A stretch of 64,000 nucleotides of DNA from an uncultured Clostridia bacterium (lineage in GTDB: Bacteria > Bacillota > Clostridia > Lachnospirales > CAG-274). The stretch spans positions 19,033 through 83,032 of the forward strand of contig CALWSP010000020.1 of the NCBI GenBank assembly GCA_944384235.1, given 5' to 3'. The notes beneath the pieces are model-generated. The model saw nothing but the letters and a program-made list of their open reading frames with translations. It was not told the origin of the DNA and made no database searches. Made by a program: the position numbers and the translations under genes. Positions 26,778 through 35,958 of this stretch are shown here, piece by piece. Position 1 is the stretch's first letter; each line of letters starts with the position of its first letter.

Positions 26778-27035
26778 ATGAGAGCCGATATTGAAGACAG
26801 ATGTCTTGAAATAGGAAAGTATATTTGTGATACTAAAAAGACAATAAGAGCAACTGCTAAAATCTGGGGTATTTCAAAATCTACCTGCCACAAAGATTTA
26901 GTGGATAGGTTGCCAAAAATTGACCCTTGTCTTGCAAAGAAGGTTAAAGAAATTTTGGATTATCACAAGGCTCAAAGGCATATTCTTGGTGGAAGAGCAA
27001 CTGCTGAAAAATGGAAGATGAAAAAGCAAGTTTAG
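26778..27035 (+). CDS. spoIIID: Sporulation transcription regulator SpoIIID
   Basis: 85 residues. DNA-binding regulator made in the mother cell under sigma-E. The helix-turn-helix IRATAKIWGISKSTCHKDLVDRLPKI (about 29-54) and the following VKEILDYHKAQRHILGG match the Bacillus subtilis protein closely; the C-terminal basic tail is present. Length is normal. The ATG follows immediately on a terminator-like hairpin that contains its ribosome-binding site. Its presence places the organism in a spore-forming lineage, though not proof that this strain sporulates. Confidence 0.96.
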   Translation: MRADIEDRCLEIGKYICDTKKTIRATAKIWGISKSTCHKDLVDRLPKIDPCLAKKVKEILDYHKAQRHILGGRATAEKWKMKKQV

Positions 27036-27084
27036 TTACATAAAAAAATATTAATGAAACAGTTTATTTTTTTATTTAGTAAAG

Positions 27085-27113
27085 TTGACAAAAATTATAC
27101 AAAGTTGTATAAT
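27085..27113 (+). promoter_or_regulatory. Consensus promoter of the flavodiiron protein gene
   Basis: TTGACA at 27085-27090, 17-base spacer ending in TG, TATAAT at 27108-27113. Full match to the sigma-A consensus, so strong expression is expected. Confidence 0.88.
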
Positions 27114-27160
27114 GAAATACAAAGTGTAATATTGTTATTTTACGAAAGGAAGACAACATA

Positions 27161-28360
27161 ATGTATTGTGTGAAAAAGGTGTTAGACAACATTTATTGGG
27201 TAGGTGGAAACGACAGAAAAACTGCTTTATTTGAAAATATGTTTCCAATTCCTAATGGTGTATCATATAATTCTTATTTAATATTAGATGAAAAAACTGT
27301 TTTATTAGACACTGTTGACCATTCTATTAGCAGAGAGTTTATGGAAAACATTGAACATTTACTTGGAGAGAGAAATCTTGATTATATAATTGTAAATCAT
27401 ATGGAACCTGACCATTGTGCTATTATTGGCGACATTGTTTTGAAGTATCCTGAAATTCAGGTAGTAGGCAACGCTAAGACTTTTCAAATGATTGAGCAAT
27501 TTTTCCCTGACATAAAGTTTGACAGAATTACTGTTAAAGAAGGGGATTGTTTAGAAATTGGTAAGAGAAAGTTAAACTTCTATTTCTCTCCTATGGTTCA
27601 CTGGCCAGAAGCTATGGTCACTTTTGAAAGTGTTGATGGGGTTTTATTTTCTGCTGACGCTTTTGGTACTTTTGGCGCTCTTGATGGAAATTTATTTGCT
27701 GACGAATATGATTTTGAGAGAGTTTTTCTTGAAGATGCAAGAAGGTATTATACTAACATTGTAGGCAAGTTTGGAAAGCCTGTTCAAAGCCTTTTAAGCA
27801 AGGCTTCTAATTTAGATATTAAGTGTATTTGTCCATTACACGGCCCTGTTTGGAGAGAAAACATTGGATATTTTGTTGACAAATATAACAAGTGGAGCTC
27901 TTATGAGGCTGAGGAAAAGGGTGTTATGATTGCATACGCTTCTATGTATGGCAACACAGAAAATGTGGCGAACGCTTTAGCTTTTATGTTATCTGAAAAA
28001 GGTATTAAAAACATTAAAGTTTATGATGTGTCTACTACACATATTTCCCAGCTTGTTGCAGATACATTTAAATATAGCCACATTGTTTTAGCTTCTCCTA
28101 CATATAATGCAGGTATATACCCTATTATGGAAAACTATATTAGAGATATTAAAGCTTTAAATGTTCAAAACAAGACTGTTGCTATTGTTGACAACGGCAC
28201 TTGGGCTAACACTGCTGGAAAGCAAATGATTAAAGAAATTTCTGAAATGAAAAATATGAATATTATTGAAAAAGGTTTTTCAATTCTTTCTTCTGTAAAC
28301 AAAGACAGAGAAAACGAGCTTAATGAGTTTGTTGATGAAATTGTGAAATCTTTTGAATAA
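27161..28360 (+). CDS. fprA: Flavodiiron protein (A-type flavoprotein)
   Basis: 399 residues. N-terminal metallo-beta-lactamase-like domain with diiron ligands HMEPDHC (about 83-89), H at MVHWPEA (about 148) , D in FSADAFGTFG (about 167) and H in CPLHGPVWR (about 228); C-terminal flavodoxin domain from about 253, with the FMN loop YASMYGNTENVA. Reduces O2 to water or NO to N2O, protecting anaerobes. Length and domain order are normal. GAAAGGAAG ribosome-binding site and a consensus promoter; single gene ended by a terminator. Confidence 0.95.
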   Translation: MYCVKKVLDNIYWVGGNDRKTALFENMFPIPNGVSYNSYLILDEKTVLLDTVDHSISREFMENIEHLLGERNLDYIIVNHMEPDHCAIIGDIVLKYPEIQVVGNAKTFQMIEQFFPDIKFDRITVKEGDCLEIGKRKLNFYFSPMVHWPEAMVTFESVDGVLFSADAFGTFGALDGNLFADEYDFERVFLEDARRYYTNIVGKFGKPVQSLLSKASNLDIKCICPLHGPVWRENIGYFVDKYNKWSSYEAEEKGVMIAYASMYGNTENVANALAFMLSEKGIKNIKVYDVSTTHISQLVADTFKYSHIVLASPTYNAGIYPIMENYIRDIKALNVQNKTVAIVDNGTWANTAGKQMIKEISEMKNMNIIEKGFSILSSVNKDRENELNEFVDEIVKSFE

Positions 28361-28367
28361 TTAAAGT

Positions 28368-28399
28368 AAATGGCATTAGTTTTTCTAGTGCCATTTTTT
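28368..28399 (+). terminator. Terminator of fprA
   Basis: AAATGGCATTAG pairs with CTAGTGCCATTT (one G-T pair), five-base loop, T tract. Confidence 0.85.
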
Positions 28400-28474
28400 A
28401 TTACAAAACGACATATTAAAATTATAAATATTTGTTTAGTATTAACAAAGATATAAAGTTTATATTTTTTTAAG

Positions 28475-28503
28475 TTGAAAAAGGGAAAGAAAGTAGGTAT
28501 AAT
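28475..28503 (+). promoter_or_regulatory. Promoter of the REC-GGDEF-EAL gene
   Basis: TTGAAA at 28475-28480, 17-base spacer, TATAAT at 28498-28503; about 80 bases of leader. Confidence 0.7.
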
Positions 28504-28589
28504 TAAAAATATATAAAATAGATGATTATTGGGGAATGATTTTTTATTTTATATAGAACTATCAATTATTTTCTTTACAGGGGGACAAT

Positions 28590-30230
28590 ATGAAAAATGT
28601 AAAAAAAATAATTGTCGTTGATGATGAAAAATATTATGGTGGGGATTTTAAAGATTTTGATTTAGTCTTTATTAAAAACACCAAAACATATTTTTTAGAT
28701 ATATGTAAAAGGTTTGTCAATCTATCGGCAATTATTATTGATGTTAATGTTGATTTTGAAGAAAGAGTTAATTTTATTAAAGAAATTCGAAACGACAATC
28801 TATTAAATAAAATGCCTCTATTTGTTACAACTGACAAAGAGTTAGGTGATGAAGAAATAGAGCTTTTAGACTTGGGGGTTATAGATGTCATTAAAAAGCC
28901 ATTTAGCAAGGTGGTTTCTAAAAAAATTAACAATGTTATTGATGTTTCTGAAAATGAAATTGAAAAGTTAATTGGAATTAACAACACAAGTAGTTTATAT
29001 AAATATATTCATTATGTTATTTCTGGAAATCAACATAAAAAATACAGCATTATTATGGTTGATATATATAAGTTTAGAGTTATTAACGACATATATGGGC
29101 CAGAAAAGGCTGATGAGATTCTTGTTAAATTGGCTAGTGAAATTGAGCGAGTTAACAAAAAATACAACGGGATTTGTGGACACAGTTATGCTGACCAATT
29201 TATAATGGCAGTTAGTGAATATGATGAAAGTTTTGAAAAAGAGTTAAAAGAAATTGAAGCTAATATAAATAAAAGTTTAGACAAAATTAGAATTTCTTTA
29301 AAAGCTGGTGTGTATGATGTTGAAGACCCTAATATGCCTGTTATTACAATGTGTGCAAGGGCTAAGTTTGCATTAAATGAAATTAAAGACAGGTTTGATA
29401 TTAGAGTTGCAAAATATGACGAGGCATTAAAAGCCGCTATTAGTAAAGAAAACAAAATTTTATCTGATATGAAAATGGGTATAAACGAAGGGCAGTTTAA
29501 AGTTTACTACCAGCCTAAGTATGATGTTTTATGTGAGAAAACTGTTGGAGCTGAAGCTCTTGTTAGGTGGGTGCACCCTGAATATGGAATGATTTCTCCT
29601 GCTGATTTTATACCAATTTTTGAGAAAAATGGCTTTATTACAGAAGTTGACCTTTGTGTTTGGGAAGAATGTTGCAAGTTTCTTCAAAAGAGAAAGAACG
29701 AGGGGAAAGAAATTATTCCTATTTCTGTAAATGTTTCTAGGCTAGATATGGTAGCTGATGGGTTAGTGGACAAAGTTTGTGAGCTTGTTGACAGGTATGG
29801 AATAGAGCATAAATATTTTCACTTAGAGATTACTGAAACTGCTTATGCTAACGACCCTGAGAAGTTAAACAGAGTTTTAGAAGAATTTAAAAGCAGAGGG
29901 TTTGTTATTGAAATTGACGACTTTGGAAGCGGACATTCTTCTTTAAGTATTTTATCTGAAATGCCGACAGACATTTTAAAGCTTGATATGAAGTTTTTAA
30001 ACAGCAAGCAAGATGTTCATATTAGAAACAAGATTTTATATAGTGTTGTTAAATTAGCTAATTTAATGAATTTAAAAATTGTGGCTGAGGGCGTGGAAAC
30101 AAAAGAACAATTAGACTATTTAAGAAAAATTAAGTGTAATTATGTTCAAGGTTATTATTTTTCTAAGCCATTGCCTGAAGAAGATTTTGAAGAAATTATT
30201 GACAATGAAAACAATGTATTGCACGAATAA
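28590..30230 (+). CDS. REC - degenerate GGDEF - EAL cyclic-di-GMP phosphodiesterase
   Basis: 546 residues. Receiver-like domain (about 6-115) with Asp11/Asp12, phospho-acceptor Asp51, Thr80 and Lys102/103. A GGDEF-like domain (about 150-275) reads SYADQF at the signature site, so cyclase activity is not expected. The EAL domain (about 290-540) looks intact: EALVRW (Glu322), EITET (Glu413), DDFGSGHS (Asp443/444), KLD (Lys464), AEGVET (Glu500) and QGYYFSKP. Predicted to hydrolyse cyclic di-GMP under phosphorylation control. No histidine kinase is adjacent. Cyclic di-GMP controls type IV pili in other Clostridia, so a link with the pilus locus 23 kb away is possible but unproven. Confidence 0.9.
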   Translation: MKNVKKIIVVDDEKYYGGDFKDFDLVFIKNTKTYFLDICKRFVNLSAIIIDVNVDFEERVNFIKEIRNDNLLNKMPLFVTTDKELGDEEIELLDLGVIDVIKKPFSKVVSKKINNVIDVSENEIEKLIGINNTSSLYKYIHYVISGNQHKKYSIIMVDIYKFRVINDIYGPEKADEILVKLASEIERVNKKYNGICGHSYADQFIMAVSEYDESFEKELKEIEANINKSLDKIRISLKAGVYDVEDPNMPVITMCARAKFALNEIKDRFDIRVAKYDEALKAAISKENKILSDMKMGINEGQFKVYYQPKYDVLCEKTVGAEALVRWVHPEYGMISPADFIPIFEKNGFITEVDLCVWEECCKFLQKRKNEGKEIIPISVNVSRLDMVADGLVDKVCELVDRYGIEHKYFHLEITETAYANDPEKLNRVLEEFKSRGFVIEIDDFGSGHSSLSILSEMPTDILKLDMKFLNSKQDVHIRNKILYSVVKLANLMNLKIVAEGVETKEQLDYLRKIKCNYVQGYYFSKPLPEEDFEEIIDNENNVLHE

Positions 30231-30265
30231 AAAGCTGTACCTTTTGGGGTACAGCTTTTTTTATT
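30231..30265. terminator. Bidirectional terminator
   Basis: Eleven-base stem AAAGCTGTACC/GGTACAGCTTT with a six-base loop, followed by T; serves the EAL gene on plus and the antiporter on minus. Confidence 0.9.
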
Positions 30266-31433
30266 TTAACAAAGTTTTATAAGTTTTATCTATTAGAAAA
30301 GCACCTATTGGAGCGGTTAATATTATTGACAAAGCAGCTACTGTTAAAATTTGATTTCCACAAGAAAGCCCCATTGAAAGGGGTATAGAGCCTATTGCCG
30401 CTTGTACTGTTGCTTTTGGTGTGTAAGCTATTAAGCAAAATATTTTTTCTTTAAAATTTAATTTTGATGGAAGAACTGCAATTAAAACTCCAACAAACCT
30501 TATTAAAAGAGCAAAAAGCAAGACACAAAGGCTTTTTAAACCAAAATTAAAGGCATAACTTAAATTTATTTGTGTTCCTACTAAGACAAACAAAACAATT
30601 TCCCAAACTTTCCACAAGTTATTATACCCTTTAGAAAGTTCATTAGAAAGGTTTATATTTAACTGAAAAATTGTTATTCCTACCGACATAATTGAGATTA
30701 AGGCAGAAAAAGAGCAAATTGGTTTTAATATATTTTCTAGTTCTAAAAGTAGAAAGGAAATTGAAAGCAAAATTATTATTTTTATTGTTAAATCTAGTTT
30801 AAATTTTGAATAAAATTTATTTAAAACAACCCCTAAAACTATTCCTACAAAAGTTCCCAAAAGTATGGAAGTTGGTATTTGAATTATATTTAGAGGGGAA
30901 AAGCTATTATTTAAGGACAAGGACAAAAGGGAGTAGAAAAGTACTATTACAAAAATATCATCTGCTGACGCACCAGCTAATATAAGCTGAGGAACAGAGT
31001 TTTTCTTTCCATAGCCTTCATTAATTACTTTTATCATTCTAGGAACAATTACTGCTGGGGAAACTGCACCAAGAACAGTTCCCATAAGAGCTGAATTTAA
31101 ATAGCTTAAGTTAAAAACTTTATGGGCTATAAAAGTTGTTGCTAAAATTTCAAAAAGTGCTGGCAAAAAGCACATTAAAACCGCTGAGAAGCCAACTTTT
31201 TTAAGGTCTTTTATATTTAAAGTTAAGCCAGCTCTTGTTAGAATTATGACAAGGGCTAGTTGCCTTAATTCTGAAGCTACTGTTAGGGTGTCATTATTTA
31301 TTAAGTTTAAAAAGGACGGGCCAACAAGGACACCAGCAAGCATCATACCAACGAGCGAAGGGAGTTTTAAAAGTTTAGAGAGATAGCCAAAAAACAAGCC
31401 AAAGGCAAAAATTATTCCAAGTGAAGTGAGCAT
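30261..31433 (-). CDS. Cation:proton antiporter (Na+/H+ exchanger family)
   Basis: 390 residues from the ATG at 31433, which AAGGAGGT precedes by six bases; a longer frame upstream would run through the promoter. About 12 membrane helices. The first helices LGIIFAFGLFFGYLSKLLKLPSLVGMMLAGVLVGP and later ASADDIFVIVLFYSLL, with an Asp pair in the mid-membrane region, fit the Na_H_Exchanger family. No cytosolic nucleotide-binding (TrkA-N) domain, so it is not a full KefB-type protein. Ion specificity cannot be read from sequence. Confidence 0.88.
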   Translation of the reverse strand: MLTSLGIIFAFGLFFGYLSKLLKLPSLVGMMLAGVLVGPSFLNLINNDTLTVASELRQLALVIILTRAGLTLNIKDLKKVGFSAVLMCFLPALFEILATTFIAHKVFNLSYLNSALMGTVLGAVSPAVIVPRMIKVINEGYGKKNSVPQLILAGASADDIFVIVLFYSLLSLSLNNSFSPLNIIQIPTSILLGTFVGIVLGVVLNKFYSKFKLDLTIKIIILLSISFLLLELENILKPICSFSALISIMSVGITIFQLNINLSNELSKGYNNLWKVWEIVLFVLVGTQINLSYAFNFGLKSLCVLLFALLIRFVGVLIAVLPSKLNFKEKIFCLIAYTPKATVQAAIGSIPLSMGLSCGNQILTVAALSIILTAPIGAFLIDKTYKTLLK

Positions 31434-31477
31434 ATGAACCTCCTTAATTTTATTTTGATTTACACAATTTTCAAACA

Positions 31478-31505
31478 ATTATAACATAATTTAGGAAATT
31501 GTCAA
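31478..31505 (-). promoter_or_regulatory. Promoter of the antiporter gene
   Basis: Minus strand TTGACA (31505-31500), 16 bases, TATAAT (31483-31478). It sits within 25 bases of the start of the divergent protease gene. Confidence 0.75.
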
Positions 31506-31528
31506 TATAATCTTTAAGAGGTGATATA

Positions 31529-34500
31529 GTGGAAAGAGTTATTGTTAAATACAACGGGAACTTAGAAAAATACAAAGTTATAGAGATTTTATCTGAGAAA
31601 TTTGCAATTATTGAAGGGGAGATTGAAAAAATTTCTAATGATGAAATTATAATTGATTTTGAGGGGATTAGGGTTTTACAGCCGATGGTTGAAAGAGGAA
31701 AAGAAAGCAGTTGTATAACTCTTAACAATGAAAATTTTAGTGGGTTAGATGGTAGTGGCGTTATAGTTGGGATTATTGATTCTGGCATAACTTTAGGACA
31801 TAGAGAGTTTGAAAACAGAATTATAGGGTTATGGGACATTCCTAACGACAGAATATACAACGAAGAAGAAATTAGAAACGGTGTTAACTATGTAGATTTT
31901 TTAGGGCACGGAACTGCTGTGGCTGGGGTTGCCTGTGGGAGAAGTGGCGTTGCTAGTGGAGCTAGTATAGTTGCAGTTGCAATAGGCAGAGGAAACAGCG
32001 ACGATGTTGCAAGAGGAATTAAATACATTGCTGAATTATCTAAAGAAAGGAATATGCCTTTTGTAATTAACATATCTTATGGGACTAATTTTGGTGGGCA
32101 TAACGGACAATCATTAATTGAGCAATATATTGACGAGGTAGTTGAAAACTATGTTTGCAACATTGTTGTTGCAGCTGGAAACGAAGGGGATAAAAGACAC
32201 CATTACAAGGGGATTGGAAGCAAGGAAGTTGAGTTTAATGTTGGAGAAAGCATTAAAAGTTTGAATTTAGAGCTTTACAAAAACTATATAGGAAATTTAG
32301 AGCTTGAAATTGTTTCGCCAAATGGAAACAGAACTGGAGTTATGACTGGAAAGGACAGTTTATACAGAATGGTTTTATTAAACACAGAAGTTGAAATAGA
32401 ATACATAAAGCCAACACCAAGCATATTAGACGAGAGAATTATTATAAACTTAAGTGGGTTAAATTATGTTGATGGAGGTATATGGAAGATTATAATTAGA
32501 ACAGATGAAAATGTTGAATATGACATTTGGCTACCTATTTCTGAGGGAGTTACTGAAGATACTATTTTTTTAAGCTCTGATGTAAACACAACAATTACAA
32601 TTCCATCAACTGCTTACAGAGCAATATCTGTTGGGGCATATAACGACGAAAACAACACGATAGCTAGTTTTTCTGGAAGAGGATTTACTAGAGAAATTAG
32701 CTATGTTAAACCTGATATTGTTGCTCCAGGAGTTAACATTAGAAGCGCTTCTAACACAGGTGGATACGATGTTTTTACTGGAACAAGCTTTGCTACTCCA
32801 TTTGTTACAGGTGTTTGTGCTTTATTAATGCAATGGGGGATTGTAGAGGGAAACGACGAAAATATGTATGGAGAGAAGATAAGGGCTTTAATTAGGAGGT
32901 ATGCTATTAGAGAGGGGAATATTAATTACCCTAGCAGAGAGTGGGGATATGGCAGGCTTTGCTTTAAAAACATTTACAACAATTTAAACCAGATTTCTGC
33001 AACTAGTGTTGGGGACTTTGCTTTATCAGAAGATTACATTGGGCTTATTGTTGGAGAAAACGATGATTTTTTGAACATATTAAAAAATTATAGCGTTGGT
33101 GTGTGTGAATTAGATTATGGAAACTATGTTATTGTGTATGTTGACATAAATACTTACGAGCTTTTACTTAGAAACACTCAAATTGGAAACGGAATTAGAA
33201 GTAGTACTCCTTTAATATTAGGATATAGTGGCGAAGATTTTACAATACCACAAGATTTATCGACAGTTAAAAATTTACCTTTAGATTACAGAGGCGGGGG
33301 AGTTTTAGTTGGGCTTATTGGAGAGGGGATAGACATAAATGCTTCAGAGCTTAAATACGAAAATGGAGAAAGCAGAATATATTCAATGTGGGTACAAGAT
33401 GATGAAATTAATTCTGACGGGGTTTGTTTTGGCAGAGTATATGACAGAAATGAAATTACAAATGGTGAAATTAATTTAAGGGGAAATACATTTTATACAA
33501 CAAATATGGCAAAAGCTATTCTTGAAGTTGCACCAGATGTGGAGTTTGTTGTTGTTAAAGTTAAGCAAGCAAACACATATTTTAAAGAAATTATTGGCAT
33601 AGACGAAGATGCTTTAGCTTATTGTTCTTCTGACATAATGCTTGGCATAGATTTTTTAGCAACCAAGGCTAGTATTGCTAGAAGGCCTTTATCTATTGTT
33701 TTAGGGTTAGGAACTAATATGGGTGGACACGATGGAAAAACTATTATTGAAACTTATTTAGAAAATGTTGGAATAAATAATGGAGTAGCATTAACAACTA
33801 GTGTTGGAAACGAGGCTTTAAGTGGTAGGCACACTTCATTTGAAATTAACAACGATTTAGGATACAGAGATGTAGAAATTAGTGTTGATGAGGGCGTTGA
33901 AAATTTTACTTGCTGGATTTGGAGCAATATAAGTGAGCAATTTGACATAAGCATTATTCCTCCTATTGGAAACGAAATTAAAAGAATTGAGGCTAGAAGC
34001 AACTTTATTAACACTTACAACTTAAATTTAACAAACACTCAAGTTAAAGTTGAGTATAAAATTCCATTATATAGAACTGACAGCCAGTTGACTTTAATTA
34101 GCGTTAGAGGAGCTATTTCTGGAGTTTGGAGAATTAGGGTTTATGGCGAAACTAGAATAGGAAAGGTGAACTGTTGGCTTTCTATGGAAAGTTTTTTAAG
34201 TGGCATTAGATTTTTATCTCCAGTTGTTAGCACTACAATTACAGTTCCATCAAGTGCTGAAGATGTTATTAGCGTTGGGGCTTACAACCCTCAAAGCAAC
34301 AGCATTATACCTACATCTAGCAGAGGACCTAACAGGTTAAATGATTTAAAGCCTGACTTTGTTGCACCAAGCAATGGAGCAACTGAAATTAGTGCTGCAA
34401 TTGTTGCAGGAATAGCATCGTTATTATTAGAATGGGGCATTGTTAGAGGAAATAATTTAAATATTAACAGTATAAGCATTAAATCTTATATTATACAAGG

Positions 34501-34591
34501 GTGTGTGCCTATTAACGAAAGTGAAGTGACGCCAAACGATGTTTGGGGGTATGGAGCAGTGAATTTATTTAACATATTTAACAGATTATAA
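31529..34591 (+). CDS. Double subtilisin, Csp-like: active protease fused to a pseudoprotease
   Basis: 1020 residues from GTG 31529, five bases after AAGAGGTGA. Residues 1-70 resemble a subtilase prodomain. The first S8 domain (about 75-480) has a complete active site: Asp84 (GIIDSGI), His127 (GHGT), Asn218 (AAGNEG) and Ser420 (GTSFATP). A second prodomain-like piece (about 495-580) and second S8 domain (about 590-1015) follow; there Asp is replaced by Gly598 (LIGEG), the His region reads RGNT and Ser is replaced by Glu953, while the oxyanion-site Asn (SVGNEA) is kept. An inserted beta-rich segment within each domain is as in clostridial Csp proteases. The layout resembles CspBA of Clostridioides difficile, which processes the spore cortex hydrolase zymogen. 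No secretion signal. Confidence 0.88.
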   Translation: MERVIVKYNGNLEKYKVIEILSEKFAIIEGEIEKISNDEIIIDFEGIRVLQPMVERGKESSCITLNNENFSGLDGSGVIVGIIDSGITLGHREFENRIIGLWDIPNDRIYNEEEIRNGVNYVDFLGHGTAVAGVACGRSGVASGASIVAVAIGRGNSDDVARGIKYIAELSKERNMPFVINISYGTNFGGHNGQSLIEQYIDEVVENYVCNIVVAAGNEGDKRHHYKGIGSKEVEFNVGESIKSLNLELYKNYIGNLELEIVSPNGNRTGVMTGKDSLYRMVLLNTEVEIEYIKPTPSILDERIIINLSGLNYVDGGIWKIIIRTDENVEYDIWLPISEGVTEDTIFLSSDVNTTITIPSTAYRAISVGAYNDENNTIASFSGRGFTREISYVKPDIVAPGVNIRSASNTGGYDVFTGTSFATPFVTGVCALLMQWGIVEGNDENMYGEKIRALIRRYAIREGNINYPSREWGYGRLCFKNIYNNLNQISATSVGDFALSEDYIGLIVGENDDFLNILKNYSVGVCELDYGNYVIVYVDINTYELLLRNTQIGNGIRSSTPLILGYSGEDFTIPQDLSTVKNLPLDYRGGGVLVGLIGEGIDINASELKYENGESRIYSMWVQDDEINSDGVCFGRVYDRNEITNGEINLRGNTFYTTNMAKAILEVAPDVEFVVVKVKQANTYFKEIIGIDEDALAYCSSDIMLGIDFLATKASIARRPLSIVLGLGTNMGGHDGKTIIETYLENVGINNGVALTTSVGNEALSGRHTSFEINNDLGYRDVEISVDEGVENFTCWIWSNISEQFDISIIPPIGNEIKRIEARSNFINTYNLNLTNTQVKVEYKIPLYRTDSQLTLISVRGAISGVWRIRVYGETRIGKVNCWLSMESFLSGIRFLSPVVSTTITVPSSAEDVISVGAYNPQSNSIIPTSSRGPNRLNDLKPDFVAPSNGATEISAAIVAGIASLLLEWGIVRGNNLNINSISIKSYIIQGCVPINESEVTPNDVWGYGAVNLFNIFNRL

Positions 34592-34615
34592 AGGGATTTT
34601 TATATCCCTTTTTTA
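34591..34615 (+). terminator. Terminator of the subtilisin gene
   Basis: Stem AAGGGAT/ATCCCTT with a six-base loop and T tract, starting at the stop codon. Confidence 0.75.
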
Positions 34616-34645
34616 TTGTTTTTTAAATAAATTTGCATTTATCTA

Positions 34646-34673
34646 TTGACAAAGTTATTTTGTGTGGTATAAT
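34646..34673 (+). promoter_or_regulatory. Promoter of the histidine operon
   Basis: TTGACA at 34646-34651, 16-base spacer, TATAAT at 34668-34673. The leader is about 55 bases, too short for a T-box, and shows no His-rich leader peptide. Confidence 0.82.
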
Positions 34674-34735
34674 TAAGTTACTTTATTAATTTAACGTGAT
34701 AAACTAATGAAGTAAAATCGAAAGGGGAGGATAAT

Positions 34736-35938
34736 ATGATTTTAAGTAAATTACATACGCCTGAAGGTGTTAAAGACTATTTGCCTATTGAGTGCAAAAG
34801 GAAAAGGGAAATTGAAAACAATATTATTAATGTTTTTGAAAGGTTTAGCTACAGCCAAATTAAAACACCTACATTTGAGTTTAACGAAGTTTTTGAATGT
34901 ACAGGAAGTGTTAAAAACAAAAGGGAGTTAAATTTTTTAGACAGAGATGGTTCTTTATTAGCTTTAAGAGCTGATATGACACCAGTTATAGCACGAATAG
35001 CTGCAACAGTGTATCAAAAGCAGGATTTACCTTTAAAATTTTATTATGTTGAAAATATGTTTAGAACAAATGTTAATTATCAAGGAAAGTTAAGGGAGTT
35101 TACACAAGCAGGTGTTGAGCTTATGGGGGTGAACAGCATTGATGCTGACATTGAAATTATTATATTAGCAATATCCTCTTTATTAGCATCTGGTGTTAAA
35201 GAGTTTAAAATTAACATTAGTCATTCTAACTTTTTAAAAAGTATTTTAAACGAAGCTTTATTAGAAGAAGAAAAAAAGATTGAAATTCTTGAAAGTATTA
35301 GCAATAAAAACTTTGTTGAAGTGAGTAGGTTAGCAAAAGATATAGAAAATAAGGATATTAAATTTATTTTAGAAGAACTACCTTTTCTAGTTGGAAAAAT
35401 TGACGTTATTGACAAGGTTAGCGACAAAGTTAAGGACAAAAGCTCTTTAGATTATTTAAAAAATATATATGAGATTTTAAAGTCGTTAGGATATGAAAAA
35501 TATATTTTATTTGACTTAGGTGTTATTGGCTCTATGAACTACTATACTGGAATTGTTTTTCGAGGATATGTAAAAGGGACAGGAGAATCTATATTAGATG
35601 GGGGAAGATATGACAAAATGGTAGAAAAGTTTGGGTTTGAAATGGCAGCAGTTGGGTTTGCAATTAAAATAAACGAAGTTTTAAAAGTTGTTAAGCAAAA
35701 AGTTGAAAAAGAGGAAAGTTATGTTGGGTTTTATTCTGAAGAAAACAGAATATTTGCTTTTAGAGAAATTAACAAAATGAGAAATATGGGATATAAAATT
35801 GAAAACAATTTTTTATGTAGTTCCTTTGAAAGCACAATAAAGTATGCTAAGGAAAAAAATATTGATTTTGTTATAAACTTTGATGATTTAAAAATGTATG
35901 ATGTAAAAAATGAAAATATGGCTTATTTTAAGTTGTAA
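34736..35938 (+). CDS. hisZ: ATP phosphoribosyltransferase regulatory subunit
   Basis: 400 residues. Histidyl-tRNA synthetase-like fold without the anticodon-binding domain: motif 2-like region LRADMTPVIARIAATVY (about 77-93) and FRTN...REFTQAGVELMG (about 112-135). HisZ pairs with the short form of HisG to make the first enzyme of histidine synthesis. Its place directly before a short hisG confirms the call over HisS. GGGGAGG ribosome-binding site. Confidence 0.94.
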   Translation: MILSKLHTPEGVKDYLPIECKRKREIENNIINVFERFSYSQIKTPTFEFNEVFECTGSVKNKRELNFLDRDGSLLALRADMTPVIARIAATVYQKQDLPLKFYYVENMFRTNVNYQGKLREFTQAGVELMGVNSIDADIEIIILAISSLLASGVKEFKINISHSNFLKSILNEALLEEEKKIEILESISNKNFVEVSRLAKDIENKDIKFILEELPFLVGKIDVIDKVSDKVKDKSSLDYLKNIYEILKSLGYEKYILFDLGVIGSMNYYTGIVFRGYVKGTGESILDGGRYDKMVEKFGFEMAAVGFAIKINEVLKVVKQKVEKEESYVGFYSEENRIFAFREINKMRNMGYKIENNFLCSSFESTIKYAKEKNIDFVINFDDLKMYDVKNENMAYFKL

Positions 35939-35958
35939 GTTAGAAAGGGGTGAAAAAA

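Noticed and set aside
34674..34735. T-box or His-rich attenuator upstream of hisZ
   Set aside because: Leader of about 55 bases without T-box motif or run of His codons.
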